From Candidatus Saccharimonadota bacterium (GTDB lineage Bacteria > Patescibacteriota > Saccharimonadia > Saccharimonadales > Saccharimonadaceae), in NCBI GenBank assembly GCA_017404935.1, contig JAFRBI010000002.1, forward strand, positions 26,714-90,713: 64,000 nucleotides of DNA, read 5' to 3'. A program made the translations under genes and the position numbers. Shown piece by piece: positions 42,251 through 50,128 of the stretch. Within the stretch, counting starts at the first letter, position 1, and the number at the start of each line of letters is the position of its first letter. The notes beneath the pieces were generated by a model. The model did not search any database. It worked only from the letters and a program-made list of their open reading frames with translations, and had not been told where the DNA came from.

Positions 42251-44037
42251 TTTTTAACATTATGCATATTTGGTGACGAAATAAGCCCATCGAACTCTGG
42301 TTTCCAGAGAACGGTGAGCCTATTTTTGTGGTCTATGTAGAGTTTCGAGAACAAAGTTTTGGCGATTAAGTCTTTTTGCTCAAAATCACCATTTCTCATC
42401 TGTAAATGGGCGGTTTCGAGGAATTTGAAGAACTCTTCCTTGGTCATACGGACTTCGTCCTCATCTTGCAACTTATCTCTGACTTCGTCCAGTTCCTTTT
42501 CGAGTTGTTTTACTCTGGTATCTAGTTTCTCCACACGAGCCTTGCTCTCCTCTATAAGAACAGGGAGTGCTTTGCTCAAGGTGAGGTTTTTCAGGTCGTC
42601 TAGTTCCGCCTTGTAGGACGCTTTGACGTTCAAAAGTCTGGCATTGAGGTTTAGGCTCATCTTGTTTAATTTGTCCGTCTCCATCTGGATGTAGTCCTCA
42701 ATAGCCTCGTCATACTCGTCATAAGCCTCTTTAGAGAGTTTTAGATGTTTCAATTCTTTGCAAAGTTGGTCATAAATCACTTCGCCACGCACGCTTACAG
42801 TTACACCATTCTTCTTGGCATCGGATTTTCTGGTGCAATCCTTGGTGTTTTGACAGTCAAACCTGATGGTTCGTGTCTTTGCGTTCGGCTTACCCTTGGA
42901 GGCGTAGCCGTGCATCTTGCTCCCACATTCGCAATAAACAAGCCCTTGGAACGGTATGAACGGAGCATCATCGTTCTTTGGCTTTGTTCGGAGCGTGTAT
43001 TTTTCGTCAAGTATGGCTTGTAGTTCTTCCCATTCTCTGCGAGTAACTATTCTCTTGAAGTCGTGTTGGACTTTGAGTAGATTTCGCTTTTTGCCAGCCT
43101 GCAGGAGCATCCCATAATAAAATGGGTCGTGGAACATATGCGTAAGTTGTGGTTTACTCGCCAGAGATACTTTCTTTGCGTTCTTCTTCTCGGTTTCTTT
43201 AGTCATATAACTGATGTCGTTGTCCTCTGCATACTGGAGTATCTCTTCGTAAGTTTTGCCGTCAAGTGCCATCTTCCAACACTCACGGACGAGAGCAAAA
43301 GTCTTATCTGGCACATAAAAGCCTTTTGGACTGCGTTTATAACCCCACTTGTGTGCTCCAGAGGACTTACCAGCCCTGAAATGGCTTTTCACACCCCTCG
43401 TAACTGTTTCTTGAAGATGGTCAGAATACTGGGTGGCTATTGAGAATAGCACTGCCAGCATCAGCCGTCCACTGCTGTCGTTGTGGAATGCCGTTGCAGG
43501 GAACACAAGGTCTTTCAGCACCACCTCTTTCTTGCGATTCGGCTTGAGCATATTCAAGATTTCACCAGCCTCTAGCATATTTCTGGACAGGCGGTCTGGG
43601 TGGTAGGCTATGATACCGTCATACTCGCCTTTTTTGATGGCTTTCATCATCTTGGTGAACTTTGGACGGTTGTTTGGATGTCGTGCCGACATCTCCTCCT
43701 CGATGATGTCTTTCTCGTCTATTTTGATGCCCAGCCTTTTTGCACAGTCCAGACAAATCGTTTTCTGGTCTTTGATAGAGCAAGTCTGTTTCCCCTCATC
43801 CTCGGTGGATTTACGGAGATACATCACATACTTGAGTTTCTTGCGGTCAACTTCAACATAGCCGAAGATTTCGTTCAGTTCCTCTTCGAGACTTTCCTCG
43901 TCCTCGACATCGTCCTCCAGTTCTTCGTCCTCCTCGCCCAAGTCGTCATCAAAATCATACTCGTAAGCCTGCTCATCAGGGGAGAGTTCTTCCACTACAT
44001 CTTCTACGTTGTTCTCGTTAGAATTAGCAGTTTCCAT
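42193..44037 (-). CDS. Large serine recombinase / integrase
   Basis: A 614-residue site-specific recombinase. After an acidic extension (1-58, mostly Asp/Glu) comes the resolvase catalytic domain: YVMYLRKSTEDEGKQTCSIKDQ with catalytic Ser77, then EYDGIIAYHPDRLSRN. The recombinase domain (about 230-340), a zinc-ribbon (YCECGSKMHG ... CQNTKDCTRKS) and a coiled coil (about 470-545) follow. The last 18 residues (GDPGGTRTLDTKLKRLVL) are encoded antisense to tRNA-Lys. It overlaps the upstream 88-residue gene by 14 bases. It probably moves the island. Confidence 0.92.
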   Translation of the reverse strand: METANSNENNVEDVVEELSPDEQAYEYDFDDDLGEEDEELEDDVEDEESLEEELNEIFGYVEVDRKKLKYVMYLRKSTEDEGKQTCSIKDQKTICLDCAKRLGIKIDEKDIIEEEMSARHPNNRPKFTKMMKAIKKGEYDGIIAYHPDRLSRNMLEAGEILNMLKPNRKKEVVLKDLVFPATAFHNDSSGRLMLAVLFSIATQYSDHLQETVTRGVKSHFRAGKSSGAHKWGYKRSPKGFYVPDKTFALVRECWKMALDGKTYEEILQYAEDNDISYMTKETEKKNAKKVSLASKPQLTHMFHDPFYYGMLLQAGKKRNLLKVQHDFKRIVTRREWEELQAILDEKYTLRTKPKNDDAPFIPFQGLVYCECGSKMHGYASKGKPNAKTRTIRFDCQNTKDCTRKSDAKKNGVTVSVRGEVIYDQLCKELKHLKLSKEAYDEYDEAIEDYIQMETDKLNKMSLNLNARLLNVKASYKAELDDLKNLTLSKALPVLIEESKARVEKLDTRVKQLEKELDEVRDKLQDEDEVRMTKEEFFKFLETAHLQMRNGDFEQKDLIAKTLFSKLYIDHKNRLTVLWKPEFDGLISSPNMHNVKNGDPGGTRTLDTKLKRLVL

Positions 44038-44290
44038 CCTCTAGTTTCCTGAACTCTTCTTTTAAATCCTCAACATACTGGTCAATCTTATCACGAGGCT
44101 TTGATTTTTTAGCCTCAAAGGTGGTGGGCTTTTCCTCGGTGTCGTCGTTTAGTTTGATTTCTATGTCATTATGGTCTTCCGACCGCACATCTACATTCTC
44201 GTCTGTGCCAGCCCCAATATCTTTTAATCCGTGAACAGCCCTTGCGATGGCTTCACCGCTCTCGCCGTAAGTGCCGAACTCGCTTTCCAT
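44024..44290 (-). CDS. Small acidic partner of the recombinase
   Basis: An 88-residue highly charged protein (ESEFGTYGESGEAIARAVHGLKDIGAGTDENVDV, then a Lys/Asp/Glu-rich helical end, YVEDLKEEFRKLEDGNC). It has no membrane helix. TATAAT on the minus strand (44305-44300) lies nine bases from the ATG, so it is nearly leaderless. Its 3' end overlaps the recombinase start by 14 bases, so both are made together. It could be a recombination directionality factor or regulator, but nothing in the sequence proves this. Confidence 0.55.
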   Translation of the reverse strand: MESEFGTYGESGEAIARAVHGLKDIGAGTDENVDVRSEDHNDIEIKLNDDTEEKPTTFEAKKSKPRDKIDQYVEDLKEEFRKLEDGNC

Positions 44291-44314
44291 ATTACTACTA
44301 TTATACCACAAAAT

Positions 44315-44341
44315 AGCCCCTGTGAGCCACGGAGAGGGGCT
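44315..44341 (-). terminator. Intrinsic terminator after repeat-protein gene
   Basis: On the minus strand AGCCCCT pairs with AGGGGCT over a 13-base loop and is followed by ATTTT. A second AGCCCC just upstream could compete. It separates the repeat-protein gene from the recombinase unit. Confidence 0.6.
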
Positions 44342-44367
44342 GTGAGGGGCTTCTATTTTTGTCTTGG

Positions 44368-44904
44368 TTAGTTATTGTTAGCATCATATTCTTTTGCGGC
44401 TTGCTCTGCTTTAGCATCAGCAAAACCTCTCTGCATCTCTGCAGTTCTTTCAGCACTGTGCTTTTGGAATTCACTTGTTGCATTTTTAGCAACTTCATCC
44501 GCTCTTGCGGCAACAGTCATATTTTCATTTGCGGCTTCAGCCATTGCTCGTGCCTTGTCTATGTCTTCAACAAGTTCAGAAGCATCTGGAGTTTCAACGT
44601 TTTGAGTGGCATCATATTCTTTTGCGGCTTGCTCTGCTTTAGCGTCTGCAAAGCCCTGTTGCATTTCTGCGTGGCGTTCGGCAAAATGTTTTTGGAAGTC
44701 ACTTGTGGCGTTCTCGGCAACATTATTTGCTCTTGCGGCAACAGTCATATTTTCATTTGCGGCTTCAGCCATTACTCGTGCCTTGTCTACATTTTCTACT
44801 TGGTTATTATTGCCAGCAAAGGGAACTTCTGAAAGATTTTCCCATCCACTATTACTACCAGCCTCTTGAGCATTTTCTGGATTACTATTTAGTTTTTCGC
44901 TCAT
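44368..44904 (-). CDS. Tandem-repeat helical protein of the island
   Basis: A 178-residue protein: a 50-residue polar N-terminus (MSEKLNSNPENAQEAGSN) followed by two repeats of about 63 residues. Each reads (V/I)DKARxMAEAANENMTVAARA, then ATS(D/E)FQKH(F/S)AER, then FADAKAEQAAKEYDA. The repeats are about 80 percent alike, so the duplication is recent. All is charged, Ala-rich helix, without signal or membrane helix. The start at 44904 is set by CAGGAG; translation from 45006 would cross a structured leader. Function unknown; phage structural or coiled-coil proteins can look like this. Confidence 0.65.
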   Translation of the reverse strand: MSEKLNSNPENAQEAGSNSGWENLSEVPFAGNNNQVENVDKARVMAEAANENMTVAARANNVAENATSDFQKHFAERHAEMQQGFADAKAEQAAKEYDATQNVETPDASELVEDIDKARAMAEAANENMTVAARADEVAKNATSEFQKHSAERTAEMQRGFADAKAEQAAKEYDANNN

Positions 44905-44989
44905 ATTGTTTCTCCTGCGGAACGACCGCTTTAATTTGATATTAAGGCGAGTTTGTTCCCCTAAAACCAAGTGGAACACCCCGCTATGG

Positions 44990-45120
44990 AGTGTTCTGAA
45001 CTTCATTTTCTACAGACTGGCTTTCGACCTGACTGGAGCGAGGTGCTCCACACGGAGGTCGAAGATTTAGTCATCCTGTCAGAGATGAACCAGTATGTAG
45101 ATTGGAAATTCAGAACACTT
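44990..45120 (-). ncRNA. Three-way-junction structured 5' leader RNA
   Basis: TATAAT on the minus strand lies about six bases upstream of 45120. The RNA begins AGTGTTCTGAA and this pairs perfectly with TTCAGAACACT at its end (11 pairs). Next CTACATACTGG pairs with CCAGTCTGTAG (10 of 11). Inside are a TCATC/GATGA hairpin and TTCGACCT/AGGTCGAA carrying GGAGC/GCTCC. Then about 85 bases with two more hairpins lead to CAGGAG and the repeat-protein ATG. Not a class I recognise. Confidence 0.7.
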
Positions 45121-45308
45121 TAATTATATCACAAAAGGTGCCTCTTTTACAGTGCCGAAAATCCCCACCTCTGATATTTAATTTTGTGATATTTTCGCCG
45201 AGAAAATGGTATTTTTAGGCTTGCTGTGTTAATCTGTTGCATAACTTGTATCACCAACATTTGGGCAACACTCACCCCAGTAAAATCCCCAACTTTCGTG
45301 TGGACAGG

Positions 45309-45680
45309 TTAGTAAGCGTTTCGCACGCTCTCCGTCCGCCACCACTCCTCGTAAATCTCGTCAACAGATTTACCGCTATCCACGCTCGGCATCGTGAACG
45401 GCAAGTTGTTGGGGCTTTGGTAGTTTTCAGATGGACGGTTTAGTTTGCGGTTATAACCTCGTTTCTTGCGTTTTCTCACTATATCATAAGCGTATTTCCA
45501 CTGTAAGTCAGTAGCCTCACATACGGCTTTATTGAGGTCAGGATACTCGCCGAGCCACTTGTAATAGGTGCTACGCCCAATTCCAACACTCCTGCACGCA
45601 TCCGTAATAGAGTAGCCTTCACGGATAAGCCCTAGGATTATTTCGGTTCGTTCTTTAGTGAACTTGGTTTTTCTACTCAT
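45309..45680 (-). CDS. HTH protein, terminase-small-subunit-like
   Basis: A 123-residue basic protein with an N-terminal helix-turn-helix: KFTKERTEIILGLIREGYSITDACRSVGIGRSTYYKWLGEYPDLNKAV. This pattern is shared by phage terminase small subunits and transposase-type HTH domains. The C-terminus is short and unassigned (EIYEEWWRTESVRNAY). TATAAT on the minus strand (45692-45687) is six bases from the ATG, giving a leaderless mRNA. A longer paralogue follows at 45871-46410. No terminase large subunit is present, so a regulatory or recombination role is as likely. Confidence 0.65.
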   Translation of the reverse strand: MSRKTKFTKERTEIILGLIREGYSITDACRSVGIGRSTYYKWLGEYPDLNKAVCEATDLQWKYAYDIVRKRKKRGYNRKLNRPSENYQSPNNLPFTMPSVDSGKSVDEIYEEWWRTESVRNAY

Positions 45681-45870
45681 AAGTCCATTATAATCCAGAT
45701 GGGTCTCGCATTTTTTGGCGTATATATATTAAAAGGGCGGCAAAAAACGATTATCAGGTCAGAAAGTGTGTTTGTGTCTATTTTGTCCACTTTGGATTTT
45801 CCAGAAGTCCAACCTTTGCGGTTGCTTCCATCAAGCCCATCAACAGAGGTAGGGGCGTGTGAACAGACTC

Positions 45871-46410
45871 TTAATCCCCAACATCAAGGGTGGAGTTCTC
45901 TCGCACTAGTCGGTTATACCACGCAGGATTGCCATTGCGAAACGCATCAAGTGAACAAGAGAACTGAACATAGCGTCCGCCTTGTCGCTTCAGATATTCC
46001 ACAAAGCCGTTACTGGGGTTCACGCAGGGAGTTAGCGGTTCATCGTCCGTGATACTGCCGTAGCGGATGCGTAAGCCCTCATAGACAAGCGGTTTGCCAG
46101 TCCTTGCTACTTCTTGCTCTTTTTCCGCCATTTTGCGGATTTTAGCCTGTTTTTCCGTCTCTCTCTTGAGTTTGTCGGCGTTCCGCCTGTAAGTCCGTAG
46201 TCCGCTCTCTTTTGCCACGTCAAGGCTCTGCCATTGTCTGCCCACCGCTTTTAAGTAGTCCGCATCAAAATCAGGGTAGCGTTTCCGCCAACGACTCAAG
46301 GTCATATCGGTGATGCCGACTAGCGAGCAGGCGTCCGTTACTGTCCGTCCATCACTGATATGCGTAAGCAGTTTCGCCCTTGTAGCAGGATTATATTTTG
46401 ATGCTCTCAT
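45871..46410 (-). CDS. HTH protein, terminase-small-subunit-like (long form)
   Basis: A 179-residue protein with KYNPATRAKLLTHISDGRTVTDACSLVGITDMTLSRWRKRYPDFDADYLKAV, the same fold and spacing as the 123-residue neighbour. A lysine/arginine/glutamate-rich helix follows (about 70-100), then an unassigned C-terminus (PLTPCVNPSNGFVEYLKRQGGRYVQF). TACAAT on the minus strand (46422-46417) is six bases from the ATG. It is unlike the core genes in its higher GC content. Probably part of the mobile island; DNA binding is likely, the target unknown. Confidence 0.6.
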   Translation of the reverse strand: MRASKYNPATRAKLLTHISDGRTVTDACSLVGITDMTLSRWRKRYPDFDADYLKAVGRQWQSLDVAKESGLRTYRRNADKLKRETEKQAKIRKMAEKEQEVARTGKPLVYEGLRIRYGSITDDEPLTPCVNPSNGFVEYLKRQGGRYVQFSCSLDAFRNGNPAWYNRLVRENSTLDVGD

Positions 46411-46974
46411 ACTCTGATTGTAGCATTAGTTAGGGGTGCTGGTTTTTTGGTGGGCGGAGAAAGTCGTTCGTAAAAACACCTCCTCGTAGCAACCCTACCC
46501 CTGATTAGTTTTGCGATTGCAGGGGTGAGTATATTTTACCTGTGGAAAAGTCCAGCAACTCCAAAAAACAACTCCAAAATGTGTGCTATTATAGAGGTAA
46601 CAGGTGAGCATCTGCCCACTGCAACTTAAAAATCCAATCTGTGTTCGCACCAGCATTTGCTATGAGCGACACTCCGACATTGTTCTTGACTGTGTTCTTG
46701 CGTTGTTTGGACGTTTCCTACGCCTCCTCCTCTCTGGTTTAGTGTTGCTAGGTTCTCCTCCACCGCCACTCTCTCACATCAGTGAACAGCGTCCGAGTTC
46801 CCCTCTCTGCATCCGCTCCTGCACTGCACCTACTTCTCCCCACATCCTCCACCTCTAGGGTTTTGTGTTTTGTTAGGGTTAGAGAAATTGCTGGTATATA
46901 ATAAGTAGATAGTCTGCCCCAGTTTGCTGGGGTATTTTACTTGGCAACAAAGATAAGAGCAACAGGTTAATGGA
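46411..46974. other. Gene-free stretch with strong strand asymmetry
   Basis: No convincing gene. From about 46600 to 46860 the plus strand is very rich in C and T. An extended -10 (TGCTATTAT, 46584-46592) precedes it. A GTG frame of 84 codons (46604-46858) exists but has an odd Ser/Pro/Leu/Cys composition. Near the end are TATAAT (46897-46902) and a CCCCAG/CTGGGG hairpin (46917-46932) followed by TATTTTA. Confidence 0.5.
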
Positions 46975-47406
46975 CTACAACTTGTAGTTCACTGGCACGG
47001 TCTGGTGTCTCACTTCACCCTCCGTTGCAACAGGGATGCAGAAGTGTAAGTTCGGTGTTCCGTAGTATAGGGTTTTTGCTACTACAAGTGGAGTTTCGAG
47101 AACTGTTCGGCGTGGTTCACCAACAGGGGAACCTGTGGAAAACTCAGGTTCGAAGATGAAATTAAATGGTGATTTAATCTCAAAAATCACCCTTTTTTGT
47201 GCATCAATTTCGAGGTTTGAAACCATATTTCTGACCAAAATGTCCTTTTCGATAGCCCCTTGGGACGCTACGGCCTTTAGGCCGACGAGATCTCCTTTTT
47301 CTAACCTGTTAATTAGCGTATTTAGCAAGTTCGAACTTGTAATGATTATCAAAATGGAAGTTAAGACGGTTCTACTTTTTTGAATTTTTGTGACTAGTAT
47401 TTTCAA
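46975..47406 (-). pseudogene. C-terminal remnant of a second serine recombinase
   Basis: The stretch IEKDILVRNMVSNLEIDAQKRVIFEIKSPFNFIF aligns with QKDLIAKTLFSKLYIDHKNRLTVLWKPEFDGLI near the end of the recombinase at 42193-44037. There is no catalytic, recombinase or zinc domain, so only the C-terminus is left. The last 55 residues (TGSPVGEPRRT onward) look like read-through into unrelated DNA. It overlaps the next membrane-protein gene by 35 bases. It points to an older integration event at this place. Confidence 0.55.
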
Positions 47407-47749
47407 TCGACTTATCCGTCTTTTGTTTCTGTTTAAAATAATCTTTTAATATAACGGTAGCGGAATCCTTAAGTTTGTCGGACCCCCATTTAGACAAAAA
47501 AGCTACCACTATAGCTATAATCGGATAGAAGTATTCTTCAGGATAAACATAAGAGCTTCTAAACAAAATAATAACTATAAAAATAGCCATAACTAGAGAA
47601 ATGCTAAAAATGTATGAAAGGACATTAGAAAAAAACTCCCTGTTATCGAGCTTCCTGAACAAGCGTTTAGCTTCCTCAGTTTTTTCTGCTCGTAAACGGG
47701 CCATCAATTCTTTGTTTACATGCCAAACGTCTACCGGTATTCGTGCCAT
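47372..47749 (-). CDS. Two-helix membrane protein of unknown function
   Basis: A 125-residue protein with a charged cytosolic N-terminus (about 1-38), two membrane helices (about 41-62 and 72-88) and a basic C-terminal tail (KLKDSATVILKDYFKQKQKTDK). TATAAT on the minus strand (47761-47756) is six bases from the ATG, so it is leaderless. It is followed on the same strand by the recombinase remnant. Base composition is AT-rich like the core genome. No family recognised. Confidence 0.6.
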   Translation of the reverse strand: MARIPVDVWHVNKELMARLRAEKTEEAKRLFRKLDNREFFSNVLSYIFSISLVMAIFIVIILFRSSYVYPEEYFYPIIAIVVAFLSKWGSDKLKDSATVILKDYFKQKQKTDKSIENTSHKNSKK

Positions 47750-47791
47750 AATTGCATTATATCATGCGTAACATTTTTCTGATCATGAAAA

Positions 47792-48370
47792 CTACTTATT
47801 TTTAGCGTTTTTAACCTTTTTATTCCTAGGAAGTACTTTGCTATTTCTAATTTTTAAGTGTTTACGAAATATCTCTTCAATCTCATCTTTAGAAGCTTTA
47901 ATTGCGCCTTTTTGATGTTTCTCCCAAGTCTTATACCATAAGTTAGGATCGCTCGTATTGCCAGATCTAGCCATTACATTAGCGTTAAAATTAGTCTTTA
48001 CATCTTTTAGATATAGATCAATTAAATTTGCTATATTTTCTGGTATATATATTCTTTCTTCTAGAAAAAATCTAGCAAATTTGTTAAAGCTTGTTACAGC
48101 TTTTTCGGCTAATTCCTCTTCGTTTTCTTTATATTGTAGTGGGGATAGAAAATTCGATATGTCGAGGTCTGCATCTGCCAGTTTTTTGTATAACTTAGCA
48201 ATAACGTCCCACTGCTTGTCATATTGTTTTGTTTTCTTATGGTTGTAAAGTGGTGGTATTATTGCCACCAATGCCGACGCAATGATAGCAACGCCAGATA
48301 AGACTAAACTTCCTATTATCTGTACATTTTCCATCATTTGTACGCCCTCTGTTGCTTGTATGTTCTCCAT
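47792..48370 (-). CDS. Membrane-anchored helical protein of unknown function
   Basis: A 192-residue protein. One membrane helix (about 17-40) is followed by a long cytosolic helical region: KKTKQYDKQWDVIAKLYKKLADADLDISNFLSPLQYKENEEELAEKAVTSFNKFARFFLEERIYIPE. This arrangement resembles small anchored proteins seen in some phage-defence contexts, but no family can be named. The tail is Lys/Asn-rich. AAGGAAATG at the start supports 48370. It is 43 bases upstream of the two-helix protein gene, so both may be one unit. Confidence 0.6.
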   Translation of the reverse strand: MENIQATEGVQMMENVQIIGSLVLSGVAIIASALVAIIPPLYNHKKTKQYDKQWDVIAKLYKKLADADLDISNFLSPLQYKENEEELAEKAVTSFNKFARFFLEERIYIPENIANLIDLYLKDVKTNFNANVMARSGNTSDPNLWYKTWEKHQKGAIKASKDEIEEIFRKHLKIRNSKVLPRNKKVKNAKNK

Positions 48371-48440
48371 TTCCTTGCGTCCTTATTCGCTGCGGTTAAA
48401 TTAATGCAACTTCTATTATTATACCATGAAATGTAAATTT

Positions 48441-48460
48441 TATAGATGAAGTGATATATT
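48441..48460 (+). repeat. Direct repeat, left copy
   Basis: TATAGATGAAGTGATATA here matches TATAGATGAAGCGTGATATA at 48931-48950 apart from a two-base insertion. The pair brackets the amber-interrupted gene. Confidence 0.5.
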
Positions 48461-48565
48461 TCACAATGATTTACCGTTTCATGTCAAGAAAATATCCTAC
48501 CCCTGTTTCTTGCATAATAACTTTCAAAACCCGATTGTAATCAAGTGGATACATCTATTGACTAA

Positions 48566-48871
48566 TTACCAGAATGTTTTATTAGAATCGTGGCCAAAGT
48601 GGGCGATATCTTCCGGTTCTGCCCAGAGCGAAAGCTTATCAACTCTCCATTTACCAATGAAGGACATCTGAACCATTGCGTCATTCACGTCACGGTTATT
48701 TAGCGCGCGTGGAATGTATGCAAGCGAGAAATAGTACCAAGTCGTCTTCGCTGTCTAATCGCGCGAATTGAATCTGCCGTTATGTTTGAGCATAAAGCTT
48801 TCAAGTTGCCTGGCGGTAACCGGTATTGGCTCGCCGGGTTTTACTTTCTTAAATGGGTGGCGTTTTGCCAT
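48566..48871 (-). pseudogene. Gene interrupted by an in-frame amber codon
   Basis: Reading from an ATG at 48871: MAKRHPFKKVKPGEPIPVTA, on to NGRFNSRD, then TAG at 48757-48755, then the same frame continues without further stops for 62 codons (TAKTTWYYFSLAYIPRAL ... AHFGHDSNKTFW) to TAA. The second part has protein-like composition. This is either a nonsense-mutated gene or one relying on read-through. I recognise no family. GC content is higher than in neighbours, which suggests transfer. Confidence 0.55.
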
Positions 48872-48930
48872 AAAGATTTAGTTCCTTGATGGTTGCGCTA
48901 CTAGAGCGATGATAGTTACATTATACAACT

Positions 48931-48950
48931 TATAGATGAAGCGTGATATA
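48931..48950 (+). repeat. Direct repeat, right copy, at protease promoter
   Basis: TATAGATGAAGCGTGATATA; its end forms part of the -10 box TATAAT (48947-48952) of the protease gene. The left copy is 490 bases upstream. Confidence 0.5.
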
Positions 48951-48963
48951 ATTATAGGCAATA

Positions 48964-50127
48964 ATGAGTTTAATGAGAGAATATATCGATAAACATTATT
49001 CTGCGGAAGGGTATCGTGCAGAATTGGTTAGGCTTATCTCGGAATATAAGAAAGCTTCGAAACACGATTTCTTGATTTATGTTGCAGCAATGGAGAAAGG
49101 CTCCTTTCCGATAGCTATGGATATGACGGATAGTTATATTATTAGTGATTTACTTCCGAAGAAGAAAAGTAGAAAACCACTAGATGTATATATTGAGACT
49201 CCTGGGGGGAGTGGTGAGGCGGCAGAAGTAATTGCTGATATACTCAGAAGCAAGTATCCAGAAGTCAATTTTATTGTTTCTGGTGAGGCAAAAAGTGCCG
49301 GAACGATCTTGGCTCTTTCTGGGGATAATATAGTTATGACTGAAACGGGTAGCCTTGGTCCAATTGACGCTCAATGCTCCATAGGTCGCAAAGTTGTGTC
49401 GGCTTATGACTATCTAGATTGGATTCATGAAAAAGAGAAAGAATTACACCTTTCACCTTTTGACATTACGATGATAGCGCAAATCAGCCCAGGCGAGCTT
49501 ATGGGGGTTCAAAACTCTCTCGAATATGCAAAAGATTTGGTTATTGGATGGCTCCCAAAGTATAAGTTCAAAAAGTGGACTGTCACTGAGGGAAGAAAAT
49601 TGCCAGTTACTGACGATATGAGAAAGCAGCGGGCTAAAGAAATTGCGGAGGAACTCGTAGATCACGCGAGATGGCGTAGCCATGGTAGATCCTTGAAGAT
49701 AAAAGAACTTAATCAGATCAAATTACATATTGATAAACCAAAGAAGGCCACACTTGATATTATTAATAGAATCCAGGTTGTTATTAGGCTTTTATTCTCG
49801 TCTTCAGGTGCCTACAAAATATTTATGACCGGAGAAGATAAGGTTATAAAGAGTGCGGCGTCCGTTAGTAACCCGCCTCAGTCAATTGCTCAACAGTTGA
49901 TGGCACCTCCAGCACAGCCATTTGAAACAATATGTCCAAAGTGCGGGTACCACCATAAACTTTACGTAAAATTTGTTAATGATAAGCAGATTGATATTGA
50001 ATTACAAAAGCAAGGTTTTTCTGAGCTTGCAAGAGATGCTAAGGTCCACTGTGGTTGTGGTCAGGAAATTGATTTGTCCGGCATAAAAAATGATATTGAA
50101 ATACAAACTGGACAAAAGGTGATATAA
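48964..50127 (+). CDS. SDH_sah-type ClpP-fold serine protease with zinc finger
   Basis: A 387-residue protein of the serine dehydrogenase proteinase (SppA/ClpP-like) type. DVYIETPGGSGEAAEVIADIL (GGSG at 81-84) and VSGEAKSAGTILALSGD place the nucleophile at Ser111, and GSLGPIDAQ follows as in the clan. It has no signal or membrane helix, so it acts in the cytosol. The C-terminus adds a zinc finger: CPKCGYHH ... CGCG (about 325-368). TATAAT lies eleven bases upstream of the ATG. The next gene starts two bases after its stop. Such proteases occur on mobile elements and near defence genes. Confidence 0.82.
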   Translation: MSLMREYIDKHYSAEGYRAELVRLISEYKKASKHDFLIYVAAMEKGSFPIAMDMTDSYIISDLLPKKKSRKPLDVYIETPGGSGEAAEVIADILRSKYPEVNFIVSGEAKSAGTILALSGDNIVMTETGSLGPIDAQCSIGRKVVSAYDYLDWIHEKEKELHLSPFDITMIAQISPGELMGVQNSLEYAKDLVIGWLPKYKFKKWTVTEGRKLPVTDDMRKQRAKEIAEELVDHARWRSHGRSLKIKELNQIKLHIDKPKKATLDIINRIQVVIRLLFSSSGAYKIFMTGEDKVIKSAASVSNPPQSIAQQLMAPPAQPFETICPKCGYHHKLYVKFVNDKQIDIELQKQGFSELARDAKVHCGCGQEIDLSGIKNDIEIQTGQKVI

Positions 50128-50128
50128 T

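Noticed and set aside
44375..44869. Long plus-strand frames opposite the repeat protein
   Set aside because: They are mirror frames of the Ala/Glu-rich repeats; no promoter or ribosome site on that strand.
46604..46858. 84-codon GTG frame with a GAGG-like site
   Set aside because: Composition is dominated by Ser, Pro, Leu and Cys from a C/T-rich strand; no domain or homologue-like pattern.
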